DNA of 64,000 nt from JACVRW01 sp963827065 (GCA_963827065.1 CAWGZM010000011.1:32489-96488), one strand, 5' to 3'; shown: positions 33,262 to 42,818, counted from the stretch's first letter. The notes: generated by a model from the letters alone, not told the origin. Translations and numbers: made by a program.

Positions 33262-33911
33262 CCGGCGCCGCGGACGGTCTCGAAGCTCTCCACCCCGAAG
33301 GGCCGGTCGATCTTCTCGCGCAGGTAGCGCACGTAGACGTCGACCACGTTGGAGCGGTTCTCGTACTCCATGTCCCACGCCCCCTCGATCAGCTGGTAAC
33401 GCGAGAGCACCTCGCCCGGCCGACGCATGAACACCTCGAGCAGCTGGAACTCCTTGGTCGACAGCTCGATCGGCGTGCCGGCGCGGCGCACCTCACGGCT
33501 GGCCGGGTCGAGGACGAGGTCGCCGACTTCGAGCAGCGTCTCGCGTTCGACCGGCCCGCGCCGGTCGAGCGCACGTAGCCGCGCCAGCAGCTCGTCGAAG
33601 TCGAACGGCTTGACGAGATAATCGTCAGCGCCTGTGTCGAGCCCGGCCACGCGGTCGGCGACCCCGTCGCGCGCCGTGAGCATGAGAATCGGCGTGCGCA
33701 ACCCGTCTTCGCGCAGCCGGCGGCAGGTCTCGAAGCCGTCGATCCCCGGCAGGTTGAGGTCGAGCACGATGACGTCGTAGCCGTTCGCGGGCGCCATCCA
33801 GAGCGCGTCCTCGCCGGTCACCGCGACGTCCGCGAGCAGGCCACTTTCGCGCAGGCCCTGACGGATCAGCTTGGCCAGCTTGACCTCGTCTTCCACTACG
33901 AGGACGCGCAT
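33237..33911 (-). CDS. OmpR/PhoB-family response regulator
   Basis: 224 residues from the ATG at 33911 (MRVLVVEDEVKLAKLI); an in-frame extension upstream is not conserved-looking. Receiver domain: acidic pair ED at 8-9, phospho-acceptor Asp51 (VIVLDLNLPG), LTARD, and Lys in YLVKPFDFDEL. The winged-helix output domain includes IELSTKEFQLLEVFMRRPGE, NVVDVYVRYLREKID and FETVRGAGYRLR. Convergent with the kinase gene and divergent from the ABC exporter genes at 33991, which are natural candidates for its targets. Confidence 0.95.
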   Translation of the reverse strand: MRVLVVEDEVKLAKLIRQGLRESGLLADVAVTGEDALWMAPANGYDVIVLDLNLPGIDGFETCRRLREDGLRTPILMLTARDGVADRVAGLDTGADDYLVKPFDFDELLARLRALDRRGPVERETLLEVGDLVLDPASREVRRAGTPIELSTKEFQLLEVFMRRPGEVLSRYQLIEGAWDMEYENRSNVVDVYVRYLREKIDRPFGVESFETVRGAGYRLRSPD

Positions 33912-33990
33912 GCGGGGAAGCATGGCGAGGCGGAGCCTCCGCTGCAACGTGCTCATCGTCTTCTAATGCGCTTGGGGTGCAATCGACCCC

Positions 33991-34908
33991 ATGAACGCTT
34001 CGATCGAGTTGCAGGGCCTCGGCAAGTCCTTTGGGCCTGTCCGCGCCGTAGGCGCGGTCAACCTGTCGGTCGGACGGGGCGAGACGGTCGCCCTGCTCGG
34101 TCCCAATGGGGCCGGGAAGTCGACCACGCTCGACATGCTGCTCGGCCTCACGAAGCCCGACGCCGGCAACGTGTCGATCTTCGGGAACGACCCTCAAGCG
34201 GCGATCGCAGCCGGTGAGGTGGGCGCGATGCTGCAGACGGGAAGTCTGATTCCCGACCTCTCGGTGCGCGAGCTCGTGTCGATGATGGCCTCCCTTTATT
34301 CGCGGCCGCTCGAGATCGATGACGTGCTGGAGCTCACCGGCACCGAGCAGTTCGCCGGGCAGCGCACACAGAAGCTGTCGGGCGGGCAGACCCAGCGCGT
34401 GCGGCTTGCCCTCGCGCTCGTCAGTGACCCTGAGCTGCTGGTGCTCGACGAGCCCACGGTGGCCCTCGACGTCGAGGCACGGCGTGGCTTCTGGGGCGCG
34501 ATGCGCTCCTTCGCGGCGGAGGGAAAGACCGTGATCTTCGCCACCCACTACCTGGAGGAGGCCGACGCCTACGCCGACCGCGTGGTGCTGATGGCCCATG
34601 GCGAGGTGGTGGCCGACGGGCCGACCACGGAGATCAAGGCGAGGGTCGGGGCACGCACGATCCGCGCGACGCTGCCGGGCGTCGATGACGCGGAGCTCGC
34701 TGAACTGCCGGGCGTGAGCAGGGCGGAGCGCCACGGCGCGACGGTGATCCTCACCGGCACGGACTCGGACGCCGCCATCCGCGCGCTGCTCGATCGCTAT
34801 GACGACGCGCGCGACATCGAGATCGCCGGCGCGGATCTCGAGCAGGCGTTCCTGGCGCTGACCAGCGACCGATCGGATCAGCCGGTCGAGGAAGAGGTAC
34901 TCGCATGA
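33991..34908 (+). CDS. ABC transporter ATP-binding protein
   Basis: 305 residues. Walker A ALLGPNGAGKSTTLDMLLGL, Q-loop in GAMLQTGSLIPDLSV, signature KLSGGQTQRVRLALALV, Walker B LLVLDEPTVALDVEAR, switch region IFATHYLEEADAYADRV. The C-terminal region is a DrrA/NatA-like extension. It overlaps the permease gene by four bases. Divergent from the response regulator with 79 bases between starts, so it may be regulated by that two-component system. Confidence 0.94.
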   Translation: MNASIELQGLGKSFGPVRAVGAVNLSVGRGETVALLGPNGAGKSTTLDMLLGLTKPDAGNVSIFGNDPQAAIAAGEVGAMLQTGSLIPDLSVRELVSMMASLYSRPLEIDDVLELTGTEQFAGQRTQKLSGGQTQRVRLALALVSDPELLVLDEPTVALDVEARRGFWGAMRSFAAEGKTVIFATHYLEEADAYADRVVLMAHGEVVADGPTTEIKARVGARTIRATLPGVDDAELAELPGVSRAERHGATVILTGTDSDAAIRALLDRYDDARDIEIAGADLEQAFLALTSDRSDQPVEEEVLA

Positions 34909-35645
34909 GGTATGTCGCGTACACCCGGTTCGAGCTGTTGCGGGCGATCCGCAACCGGCGCGTCCTCATCTTCGCGCTCGGCTTTCCGGTGATCCTCTAC
35001 CTCGCGATCGTCGCTCCCAGCCGCGATGTGAACGACTTCTCGAACACCGGCATCTCGCTGCCGCTCTACTTCATGGTCGGCCTGGCCGCGTTCGCGACGA
35101 TGAACGCGATGCTTGCCAGCGGGGGCCGCATCGCCGCTGACCGAGCCGCCGGCTGGAACCGCCAACTCCGCGTCAGCCCGCTCCCTCCGTCCGCCTATAT
35201 CGGGACGAAGGTCTTGAGCGGCTATCTGCTGGCCGGCCTGAGCATTGTCGCCCTGTACGCCTGCGGCGCGGCGTTCGGCGTGAGCCTGTCGGCCGGCCGC
35301 TGGCTGGAGATGACGGGGCTGTTGCTCGTCGGGCTCGTGCCATTCGCAGCCCTCGGAATCGCGCTCGGCCACCTGCTCAGCTCCGATTCGATCGGCCCCG
35401 CGGTTGGCGGGCTGGTGGGCGTACTCGCACTGCTGGGCGGAAGCTGGTTCCCGATCAGCGGGCACGGCTTCGTGCACGACCTTGCACAGGCGCTGCCGTC
35501 CTACTGGCTCGTGCAGGCGAGCCACGTGGGGCTCGGCGGTGCCGCGTGGGGCGCACGGGGCTGGCTGGTGATGGGGGCCTGGACCGTGGCGCTTGGGGCG
35601 CTCGCGATGCGCGCCTACCGCAAGGACACGGGGCGCGGCGCCTAA
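34905..35645 (+). CDS. ABC-2 type transporter permease
   Basis: 246 residues, about six membrane helices. RYVAYTRFELLRAIRNRRVL at the N-terminus and the loop AADRAAGWNRQLRVSPLPPS match ABC-2 permeases of the NatB/YadH-like group. ATGA overlap with the ATPase gene shows translational coupling. Substrate unknown (drug, lipid or sodium). Ends 38 bases before the convergent carboxylase gene. Confidence 0.92.
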   Translation: MRYVAYTRFELLRAIRNRRVLIFALGFPVILYLAIVAPSRDVNDFSNTGISLPLYFMVGLAAFATMNAMLASGGRIAADRAAGWNRQLRVSPLPPSAYIGTKVLSGYLLAGLSIVALYACGAAFGVSLSAGRWLEMTGLLLVGLVPFAALGIALGHLLSSDSIGPAVGGLVGVLALLGGSWFPISGHGFVHDLAQALPSYWLVQASHVGLGGAAWGARGWLVMGAWTVALGALAMRAYRKDTGRGA

Positions 35646-35683
35646 CGCTCTGCGTCGCCTGGGCCTCGCAGTCGCCACAGCCG

Positions 35684-37249
35684 CTACAGCGGCATGTTCC
35701 CGTGCTTGCGCTTCGGCGTGTCGACGCGTTTCGTCTGCAGTGTCTCCAGCGCGCGGATCAGGCGCGGGCGCGTCTCGTGGGGGATGATCACGTCGTCGAT
35801 GTAGCCGCGCTCGGCTGCCGAGTAGGGATTGGCGAAGCGCGCTTTGTAGTCGCCGATCAGCTTCTGGCGGCGCTCCTCGGGTGTTGGTGACGACGAGATG
35901 TCCCGGCGGTGGATGATGTTGACCGCGCCCTCCGGCCCCATCACGGCGACCTCGGCGGTCGGCCAGGCGAAGTTGAAGTCGGCCAGCATGTGCTTCGAGT
36001 TCATGACGTCGTACGCCCCGCCGTAGGCCTTGCGCGTGATCACGGTGAGCTTCGGGACGGTCGCCTCGGTGAACGCGTACAGGAGCTTCGCGCCATGGCG
36101 GATGATGCCGCCCCATTCCTGCGAGGTCCCGGGGAGGAAGCCGGGCACATCGGTGAAGGTGACGAGCGGGATGTTGAATGCGTCGCAGAAGCGGACGAAG
36201 CGCGCCGCCTTCTCCGACGACGCGATGTCGAGTACCCCCGCCAACTCGCTCGGCTGGTTGCCGACCACGCCGACCGAGCGGCCGCCCAGGCGCGCGAAGC
36301 CCACGATGATGTTGCGCGCGAAGTGCTCCTGCACCTCGAAGAACTCACCGTTGTCGACGATCAGGTGGACGACCTCGCGCATGTCGTACGGCTTGTTCGG
36401 GCTGTCCGGGATGATCGAGTCGAGCGCCGCGTCCATGCGGTCCGGGTCGTCGCCGGTCTCCATGCGTGGAGGCAGCTCGAGGTTGTTCTGCGGCAGGAAC
36501 GACATGAGATAGCGGGCGTCCTCGAGGCAGCTCTCCTCGTCGTCGGCCGCGAAGTGCGCGACGCCCGACTTGGTGTTGTGGGTCATCGCCCCGCCGAGCT
36601 CCTCGAACTCGACCTCCTCGCCGGTGACCGTCTTGATCACGTCGGGGCCGGTGATGAACATGTGGGAGGTCTCCTTCACCATGAAGATGAAGTCGGTCAT
36701 GGCCGGCGAGTAGACGGCGCCGCCCGCGCACGGGCCCATGACCAGCGAGATCTGCGGGATCACGCCCGAGCACTGGACGTTGCGGACGAACACGTCGCCG
36801 TAGGCGCCCAGCGAGACGACGCCCTCCTGGATGCGGGCGCCGCCCGAGTCGTTGATGCCGATGACCGGGCAGCCGATGCGCGCCGCCAGGTCCATCACCT
36901 TGCACATCTTCTCACCCATGACCTCGCCGAGCGAGCCGCCGAAGACGGTGAAGTCCTGGGAGAAGACGGCCACCGGACGGCCGTCGATCTTGCCGTGCCC
37001 GGTCACGACGGCGTCGCCCCAGGGGCGGTTGCCGAGCATCTCGAAGTCGAAGGTTCGGTGGCGAACGAACGTGTCGAGCTCCTGGAACGAGCCCGGATCG
37101 AGCAGCTTGTCGATCCGCTCGCGGGCGGTCAGCTTGCCCTTGGCGTGCTGTTTCTCCTCCGCCTGCGGGTTCGTGTGGACGGCCTGCTCACGGAGCTCCT
37201 GGAGCCGGGCGAGCTTCTCCTCGTAGGTCTCGGGCGACTGCTGTCTCAT
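35684..37249 (-). CDS. accD: Acyl-CoA carboxylase beta chain (carboxyltransferase)
   Basis: 521 residues from the ATG at 37249 (MRQQSPETYEEKLARLQELR). A PccB/AccD-type carboxyltransferase: KLTARERIDKLLDPGSFQEL, VVTGHGKIDGRPVAVFSQDF, GINDSGGARIQEGV, LVMGPCAGGAVYSPAMTDF, QPSELAGVLDIASSEKAARF, VPGFLPGTSQEWGGIIRHGA and KAYGGAYDVMNSKH are all present. It transfers CO2 from biotin to propionyl- or acetyl-CoA with the alpha chain at 3384-5147. It is the last gene of a minus-strand run after two sulfatase-like genes, 13 bases from the nearer. Confidence 0.96.
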   Translation of the reverse strand: MRQQSPETYEEKLARLQELREQAVHTNPQAEEKQHAKGKLTARERIDKLLDPGSFQELDTFVRHRTFDFEMLGNRPWGDAVVTGHGKIDGRPVAVFSQDFTVFGGSLGEVMGEKMCKVMDLAARIGCPVIGINDSGGARIQEGVVSLGAYGDVFVRNVQCSGVIPQISLVMGPCAGGAVYSPAMTDFIFMVKETSHMFITGPDVIKTVTGEEVEFEELGGAMTHNTKSGVAHFAADDEESCLEDARYLMSFLPQNNLELPPRMETGDDPDRMDAALDSIIPDSPNKPYDMREVVHLIVDNGEFFEVQEHFARNIIVGFARLGGRSVGVVGNQPSELAGVLDIASSEKAARFVRFCDAFNIPLVTFTDVPGFLPGTSQEWGGIIRHGAKLLYAFTEATVPKLTVITRKAYGGAYDVMNSKHMLADFNFAWPTAEVAVMGPEGAVNIIHRRDISSSPTPEERRQKLIGDYKARFANPYSAAERGYIDDVIIPHETRPRLIRALETLQTKRVDTPKRKHGNMPL

Positions 37250-37262
37250 AGCGACGGCGATC

Positions 37263-38705
37263 CTACTTCGGGTAGAAGGGAAGCCGGCCGCCGGCCTCCT
37301 CCACCACCCTCGCGTGGAGCTCACGCACGACGTCGGGATGGCGCTTCGCCACGTTCTGGAGCTCGGCCCGGTCGCGGCGGCGGTCGAAGAGGCTCGGATT
37401 GCTCATGCGGTTGTCGGCGAAGTAGGTCCAGCGATCGTTGCGCAGGTAGTGCGAGTTCGCGTAGCCCCCGTATGCGAAAGGGCGCTTCGGCGGCTCTCGG
37501 CCGTGGAAGAGCTGGGAGAGGTCGACGCCCTCCATCTCCCGGGGCGGGTCGACCCCGGTCATCGACAGCAGCGTCGGGGCGATGTCGTGCGTGGAGGCGC
37601 GATATTCGCTCGTCCGGCCGGCGCGCCGGCGCGCGGGGTCGACGATCACGAGCGGGACCCTCACGAGCTCAGGATGAAGCGCGATCGAGATCTTGCCCGT
37701 CCAGCCGCGCTCGCCGATGAAGATGCCGTGGTCGCCGACGAGCACGATCACCGTGTCCTCCTCGAGGCCGAGCTCGTGGAGGCGCTCGAGCAGCACACCG
37801 ATCCAGCGGTCCGTCATCGTCACCTCGGCGGCGTAGAGCGCGCGCAGCCGCTTCAGGACGCTCGGCGCCTCATCCTCGCCGAGCCAGTTCTCCACGCGGC
37901 CGTAGCGCAGCGTCGCCGGCTCGGGCCCGCGCCAGTCGGGATCGCCGTACATGTCGAGGTAGCGCCGTGGCGGCGTCCAGGGCTCGTGCGGTGCGAACGT
38001 GTCGACGACGAGGGCGAACGGCCGCTGCATGGCCGCTCGCTCGAGCGCGTCCACGCCTGAGCGAAACACCCGGCCGGCGAAGGTGTCGGCCTCGCTGCGC
38101 GCGTGACCGCCGTTGGCGAGGTAGCGGCGCACGCGGTCGGACTCCTTGTCGCTGCGGAGCGCCGGGTAGAGCCAATGGCGGAGCAGCTCGTCTGAAACGC
38201 CCTTGTCGGTGCCGCCGACCTGCCCCCCGCGCCGGTAGAAGAGGTCGAAGGTGCGTCGGAAGTCCTCGTAGGAGTAGGAGAAGCCGAGGAAGGGGTTGTC
38301 GGTGACGTAGCCCGTGAAGTAGCCCGCGCGCCGCAGGACGCTCGTCCAGGCTTGCTGGGGCTCGCGCAGAGGGAACCAGCCGGGTGAGTTCATGAGACCG
38401 CGGTAGTCGTGCCAGCCGCGGAACGGGAAGCCGCGCCGGCCGCTCAGGATCGCGTTGCGGGCGGGGACCGTCGGCATCGCCTCGGGTACGGCGCGCGTGA
38501 ACGACAGCCCGGCGTCGATCAGCGAGTCCATGCTCGGCGTCCGCGCCCCGTCGCCGTAGACGTGATCCGCCCGCAGGGTGTCGACCACGATCACGAGCAC
38601 GTTCGGGCTGCCGCGCGCGCCCGCCCCGCCACCGAGCGGCACGAAGGGGCCGGCGAGCGCGGCGGCCGCTCCTGCAACGAGTAGCTCACGGCGGGTCCTC
38701 GGCAC
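37263..38705 (-). CDS. Tat-exported sulfatase-superfamily protein, atypical active site (paralogue 1)
   Basis: 480 residues. The N-terminus MPRTRRELLVAGAAAALAGP is a twin-arginine signal. Alkaline-phosphatase-superfamily landmarks: NVLVIVVDTLRADHVYGDG (metal ligands), TMTDRWIGVLLERL, VLVGDHGIFIGERGWTGKIS (metal Asp/His plus Lys), and HDIAPTLLSMTGV. The sulfatase motif C/S-x-P-S-R is replaced by Thr79-Val-Pro-Ala-Arg (MPTVPARNAILSGRR), so no formylglycine can form. Thr is the nucleophile in related phosphodiesterases, so phosphate-ester hydrolysis is more likely than sulfate-ester hydrolysis. Paralogous to the gene 33 bases upstream. Confidence 0.88.
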   Translation of the reverse strand: MPRTRRELLVAGAAAALAGPFVPLGGGAGARGSPNVLVIVVDTLRADHVYGDGARTPSMDSLIDAGLSFTRAVPEAMPTVPARNAILSGRRGFPFRGWHDYRGLMNSPGWFPLREPQQAWTSVLRRAGYFTGYVTDNPFLGFSYSYEDFRRTFDLFYRRGGQVGGTDKGVSDELLRHWLYPALRSDKESDRVRRYLANGGHARSEADTFAGRVFRSGVDALERAAMQRPFALVVDTFAPHEPWTPPRRYLDMYGDPDWRGPEPATLRYGRVENWLGEDEAPSVLKRLRALYAAEVTMTDRWIGVLLERLHELGLEEDTVIVLVGDHGIFIGERGWTGKISIALHPELVRVPLVIVDPARRRAGRTSEYRASTHDIAPTLLSMTGVDPPREMEGVDLSQLFHGREPPKRPFAYGGYANSHYLRNDRWTYFADNRMSNPSLFDRRRDRAELQNVAKRHPDVVRELHARVVEEAGGRLPFYPK

Positions 38706-38738
38706 GGCGTGTGATTCTCTCGCGTTCCCCGGCGGCCG

Positions 38739-40187
38739 TCAGTGATAGACGGGAATTCGATCGCCTGCACGGCGGCGAATCGCCGCATCCAGCACGTCGA
38801 GGCGCTTGCGGTGGCGGCGTGCGATGTTGTCCTCCTCCTTGGGATCACGCTCGAGGTCGTACAGCCGCCGGCCGGCCCCGAAGTTGTTCGCCACGTACGC
38901 CCACTCCCGCGTGCGGGCGTAGTGCCAGTTGGCGTAGCCGCCGTAGGCGAACTTGCGCCCTTCGCGCGGCCGCTTGCCGCGCAGCAGCGGCGACAGGTCG
39001 ACGCCGTCCATCCACTCTCCACTCCGGACCCCCGCGAGTGAGAGCAGGGTCGGGCCGATGTCGTGCGTCTGCGCGAGGTAGCCCGTCTTCCGCGGTCCCG
39101 CACGCGGATCGACGATGATCAGCGGCACGTGCACCAGCTCCGGGTGGAGGATCGAGGAGATCTTTCCGGTCCATCCGTGCTCACCGAACAGGTGGCCGTG
39201 GTCGGCGACCAGCACGATCACGGTGTCCGTCTCGAGCGCCAGCTCGCGCAGCCGCCCGATCAGGAAGCCGATCCAGTGGTCGGTCATCGTCACCTCGGCC
39301 GCGTACAGGGCGCGCATGCGCTCGAGCACGATGGGTGCGCGCTTGTCCGAGAGCCACTCGCTCACGCGCATGTAGCGGGTGGTTCCGGGCTCGCGGCCGC
39401 CGTAGGCGGGGTCGCCGTAGAGGTCCACGTAGGCTCGCGGCGGAGTCCACGGCTCGTGCGGCTCGTAGCTGTCGGCGACCACCACGAACGGCTGGCGCCG
39501 CTTGCCGCGCTCGAGCGCCTGAGCGGCCGCGCCGAAGACCTTCGCCGCCCACGAGAGCGACTCGTCGCGCCAGTAGCCGCCGGCGGCGATGAAGCCGCGC
39601 AGACGCTGCTCGCTGTGGGGATCGCGCTGCAGCTCGGGCGTGAGCCAATGCTCAAGGTCCGTCCTCGATACCGGGTTCGCGGTGGGCGCCCTGCCGACCT
39701 GGCCGGTGAAGCGCTCGAAGCGATCGAAGCTCGCGCGGAAGCGCCGGTACTGGCGCGAGAAGCCGATCCAGGGGTTGTCCGTGACGTACGCCGTCCAGTA
39801 ACCCGCCCGGTTGAGGGCGCTCGTAAAGGTCTCGTCCGAGTCCTCGATCGGCCCCCAGCCCGGCGTGTTGAGCAGCCCGGGGTATCTCTCCCAGCGGCGG
39901 AACGGCCAGACCCGCCGGCCGGTCATGATCGAGCGGCGGGCGGGGACGGTTGCCATCGCCTCCGGGTAGAAATGGGTGAAGCGAAGGCCGCGACGGGCCA
40001 GGTCGTCCATCGCCGGCGTCCAGGCGCGGCCGCCGTAGCAGCTGAGGTGGTCTGCGCGGAGGGTGTCGACGATCATCACGAGGAAGTTCGGCCTCCGCTG
40101 AGCGCCCCATGCGGGCGCCTCCGCGAGGGTCGCGGCCAGCGCGGCGCCCGCGCCCGCCTCGAGGAACTCGCGTCGCGTGGCCGCCAT
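38739..40187 (-). CDS. Tat-exported sulfatase-superfamily protein, atypical active site (paralogue 2)
   Basis: 482 residues, same layout as the downstream paralogue. Tat signal MAATRREFLEAGAGAALAAT, then NFLVMIVDTLRADHLSCYGG, EPHEPWTPPRAYVDLYGDP, TMTDHWIGFLIGRL, VLVADHGHLFGEHGWTGKIS, HDIGPTLLSLAGV. The nucleophile position again reads Thr80-Val-Pro-Ala-Arg (MATVPARRSIMTGRR) instead of Cys/Ser-x-Pro-Ser-Arg. Conservation of the change in both copies argues that Thr is functional rather than a degenerated site. Tandem duplication is evident from matching motifs along the whole length. Confidence 0.88.
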   Translation of the reverse strand: MAATRREFLEAGAGAALAATLAEAPAWGAQRRPNFLVMIVDTLRADHLSCYGGRAWTPAMDDLARRGLRFTHFYPEAMATVPARRSIMTGRRVWPFRRWERYPGLLNTPGWGPIEDSDETFTSALNRAGYWTAYVTDNPWIGFSRQYRRFRASFDRFERFTGQVGRAPTANPVSRTDLEHWLTPELQRDPHSEQRLRGFIAAGGYWRDESLSWAAKVFGAAAQALERGKRRQPFVVVADSYEPHEPWTPPRAYVDLYGDPAYGGREPGTTRYMRVSEWLSDKRAPIVLERMRALYAAEVTMTDHWIGFLIGRLRELALETDTVIVLVADHGHLFGEHGWTGKISSILHPELVHVPLIIVDPRAGPRKTGYLAQTHDIGPTLLSLAGVRSGEWMDGVDLSPLLRGKRPREGRKFAYGGYANWHYARTREWAYVANNFGAGRRLYDLERDPKEEDNIARRHRKRLDVLDAAIRRRAGDRIPVYH

Positions 40188-40263
40188 GGGGGCGATTCTC
40201 GTCGCCCGAAGGCGCCACGTCTACTACACCCGGGTGGAGGACCCGGGACCCGCGATCAGGCAA

Positions 40264-40995
40264 TCAGCCGCGCGAGAAGGGGCGGTGATGCGCGGAGCCG
40301 AGCGAGTCGAGCATGCCGTCGAGCGCCGTCTGGGCGTTCTGGGTGGCGACTGCCGCCGGGGCAGGGGCGGGCTCGATCGGATCGGGGTCGGTCGGCTCCG
40401 TCGCCGGCGCTGCGACCGGCTCCGGCTCGACGGCCTCCGGCTCGACGGCCTCCGGCTCGACCGGCTCGGGCTCGACCGGCTCGGGCTCGACCGGCTGGTA
40501 TTCCACCGGCTCGGGTTCGGGTTCTGCCTGAACCGGCGCCTGCGGGGAAGCGCGCTCCCTGAACAGCCAGGCCCAGAAGCCGCGCCGACGCCTCGGTGGA
40601 GGCGGCTCCCATGTCACGGGCTCAGCGAAGAGGAGCTCGTCTGCATGCACCTCTTCGACTACCGGCTCTTGAGGCGCGGGCTCCTGCGGCACGGGCTCGG
40701 GTTCCGGTGCCGTTTCGGGCGGCTCCGGCTCTGGCTCCGGCTCGGGCTCGGGCGGCTCCGCCTCGGGCAGCTCGGCGGTCAGCGTGACCTTGGTTCCCCA
40801 GCCGGAGGGCTCGATCGAGACGGTGCCGCTCGCGTGCTCGCCCTCCCAGGCGACCGTGTGCTCGGGCTCCAGCTTGGTGATCCTGATCTCGCCGAAGGCG
40901 TCGAGGTGCTTGGCGAGGCGGTCTACCTCGCTCAACTCCTCCCACAGCTCCGGCGGTGACTTGACGAGGGTGCGCTTCGCGGTCAGATCCGACAT
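40264..40995 (-). CDS. SRPBCC-like domain with Glu/Pro-rich repeat tail
   Basis: 243 residues from the ATG at 40995. Residues 1-78 (MSDLTAKRTLVKSPPELWEE ... KVTLTAELPE) look like a short polyketide-cyclase/SRPBCC-type domain: an opening strand, an ELWEELSEVDRLAKHL helix, then strands around HTVAWEGEHASGTVSIEP. The rest is low complexity: a Pro-Glu-rich acidic segment, a basic/aromatic patch RRRRGFWAWLFRERA, then VEPEPVEPEPVEPEAVEPEA-type tandem repeats. The basic-aromatic patch might bind the membrane. Not recognised as a named family. Confidence 0.7.
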   Translation of the reverse strand: MSDLTAKRTLVKSPPELWEELSEVDRLAKHLDAFGEIRITKLEPEHTVAWEGEHASGTVSIEPSGWGTKVTLTAELPEAEPPEPEPEPEPEPPETAPEPEPVPQEPAPQEPVVEEVHADELLFAEPVTWEPPPPRRRRGFWAWLFRERASPQAPVQAEPEPEPVEYQPVEPEPVEPEPVEPEAVEPEAVEPEPVAAPATEPTDPDPIEPAPAPAAVATQNAQTALDGMLDSLGSAHHRPFSRG

Positions 40996-41170
40996 CACGG
41001 ACCGGTTCGCCCGCGGCCGGAGGTCTCCTTCACCTCGCAGCGTTAGTTGCCGACGAGCACGGCATGAACGACCGCGGCCGTGCGCTCCTCGTAGGTCCGC
41101 TGCGACCAGCCGGCCTCGGCGAGCAGCATCCATCCGAGCGGAGCCGAGCCTGTCGTACTGAGCAGGCGCG

Positions 41171-42791
41171 CTACGCCTCGGAGTACTCGCCGAACTCCTC
41201 GCGCATCACGCCGCAGACCTCGCCGAGCGAACAGCGGTCCTTGAGGGCGGCGCGCATCGGCTCGAGCAGGTTGGCGGAGCCGCCGCAGGCGCTCGCGCAG
41301 CTCCTCGAGCCGCTTCTGGACCGCGTCCTGGTCGCGGTCCTCCTTGAAGGCCTTGAGGCGCTCGACCTGCTGGCGCTCCGCCTCCGGATCGACCCGGAGG
41401 ATCTCGACCTCGTCGACCTGCTCGGTCACGTACTCGTTGACGCCGACGACGATGTCCTGCTTCTGCCGGTAGCGCTCCTCGTAGCCCCAGGCGGACTCCT
41501 CGACCTCGGCGCGGATGAATGGGATGCACTGGACCGAGCCGCCCATCTCGTCCACGCGGTCGATCAGCGCCTGGGCCGCCTCCTCGATCTCGTCGGTCAG
41601 CGCCTCGACGAAGAAGGAGCCTGCGAACGGGTCGACCGTGTCGGCCGCGCCCGACTCGTGGGCGAGGATCTGCTGGGTCCGCAGCGCGATCCGAGCGGCC
41701 GTCTCGCTCGGCAGCGCGAGCGCCTCGTCGAACCCGTTGGTGTGCAGCGACTGGGTGCCGCCGCACACGGCGGCAAAGCCCTGCAGTGCCACGCGCACGA
41801 TGTTGTTGTGCGGCTGCTGGGCGGCGAGCGTGACGCCACCCGTCTGCGTGTGGAAGCGGATCTTCAGCGAGCGGTCGTCCTTCGCGCCGAAGCGCTCACG
41901 CATGATGCGTGCCCACATGCGCCGCGCGGCGCGGAACTTGGCGACCTCCTGGAAGACGTTGTTGTGACCGTTGAAGAAGAAGGCGAGCCGCGGCCCGAAC
42001 TCGTCTACGACGAGGCCGGCGTCGATGGCGGCCTGCACGTAGGCGATCGCGTTCGCGAGCGTGAAGCCGACCTCCTGGACCGCCGAGCAGCCCTTCTCGC
42101 GCATGTGGTAGCCCGAGATCGAGATCGTGTTCCACCTCGGGATGCGCTCGTGGCAGTAGGCGAACAAATCCGTGGTCAGGCGCATCGCGGGCACGGGCGG
42201 ATAGATGAAGTTCCCGCGGGCGATGTACTCCTTGAGGATGTCGTTCTGGGTGGTGCCGCGCAGCGCCTCGGCGGGCACGTCCTGCTCCTCGCCGACGAGC
42301 TCGTAGAGCAGCAGCAGCGCCGCAGCCGGGGCGTTGATCGTCATCGACGTCGAGACCTGGTCGAGCGGGATGCCGTCGAACACCCGCCGCATGTCATCGA
42401 TCGTGTCGATGGCGACGCCCGTGCGGCCGACCTCGCCCATGCAGAGCGGGTCGTCCGAGTCGCGACCGAGCTGGGTGGGCAGGTCGAACGCCATCGACAG
42501 CCCGGTCGAGCCGTGCTCGATCAGGTAGTGGAAGCGCTCGTTCGTCTCCTTGGCGCTCGCGTAACCGGCGTATTGGCGCCTCGTCCACTTGCGCCCGCGG
42601 TACATGTCCGGATGGATGCCGCGGGTGAACGGGTAGGCGCCCGCCTCGCCGAGCCGCTCGTCGAGGCCCGGGCCCACGTCCCCCGCGTCGTACTCGTGCT
42701 TGATCTCGATACCCGAGTCGGTGAAGCGGCGCGGGTCATCCGGGCCGACGATCGGCGCGATGCTCGGCTTGTGCTCAGGCGTCGTGGCCAT
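41171..42791 (-). CDS. Methylmalonyl-CoA-mutase-like large subunit, frameshifted near the C-terminus
   Basis: Catalytic (TIM-barrel) part of a B12-dependent acyl-CoA mutase, about 540 residues without a B12-binding domain, as in MeaA/Icm/Hcm-type large subunits. Landmarks: GIHPDMYRGRKWTRRQYAGY, STGLSMAFDLPTQLG, GRTGVAIDTIDDM, STSMTINAPAAALL, RGTTQNDILKEYIARGNFIY, NTISISGYHMREKG, FFFNGHNNVFQEVAKFRAAR, FHTQTGGVTLAAQQPHNNIV. After LEELRER (near 41285) the frame is lost; the true end SANLLEPMRAALKDR...EVCGVMREEFGEYSEA follows one frame over and stops at 41171. One extra base explains it. A partner B12 subunit is not in the window. Divergent from the rhomboid gene by 27 bases. Confidence 0.85.
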
Positions 42792-42818
42792 GGAAGACCG
42801 AAGGATACGGTTAGGAAG

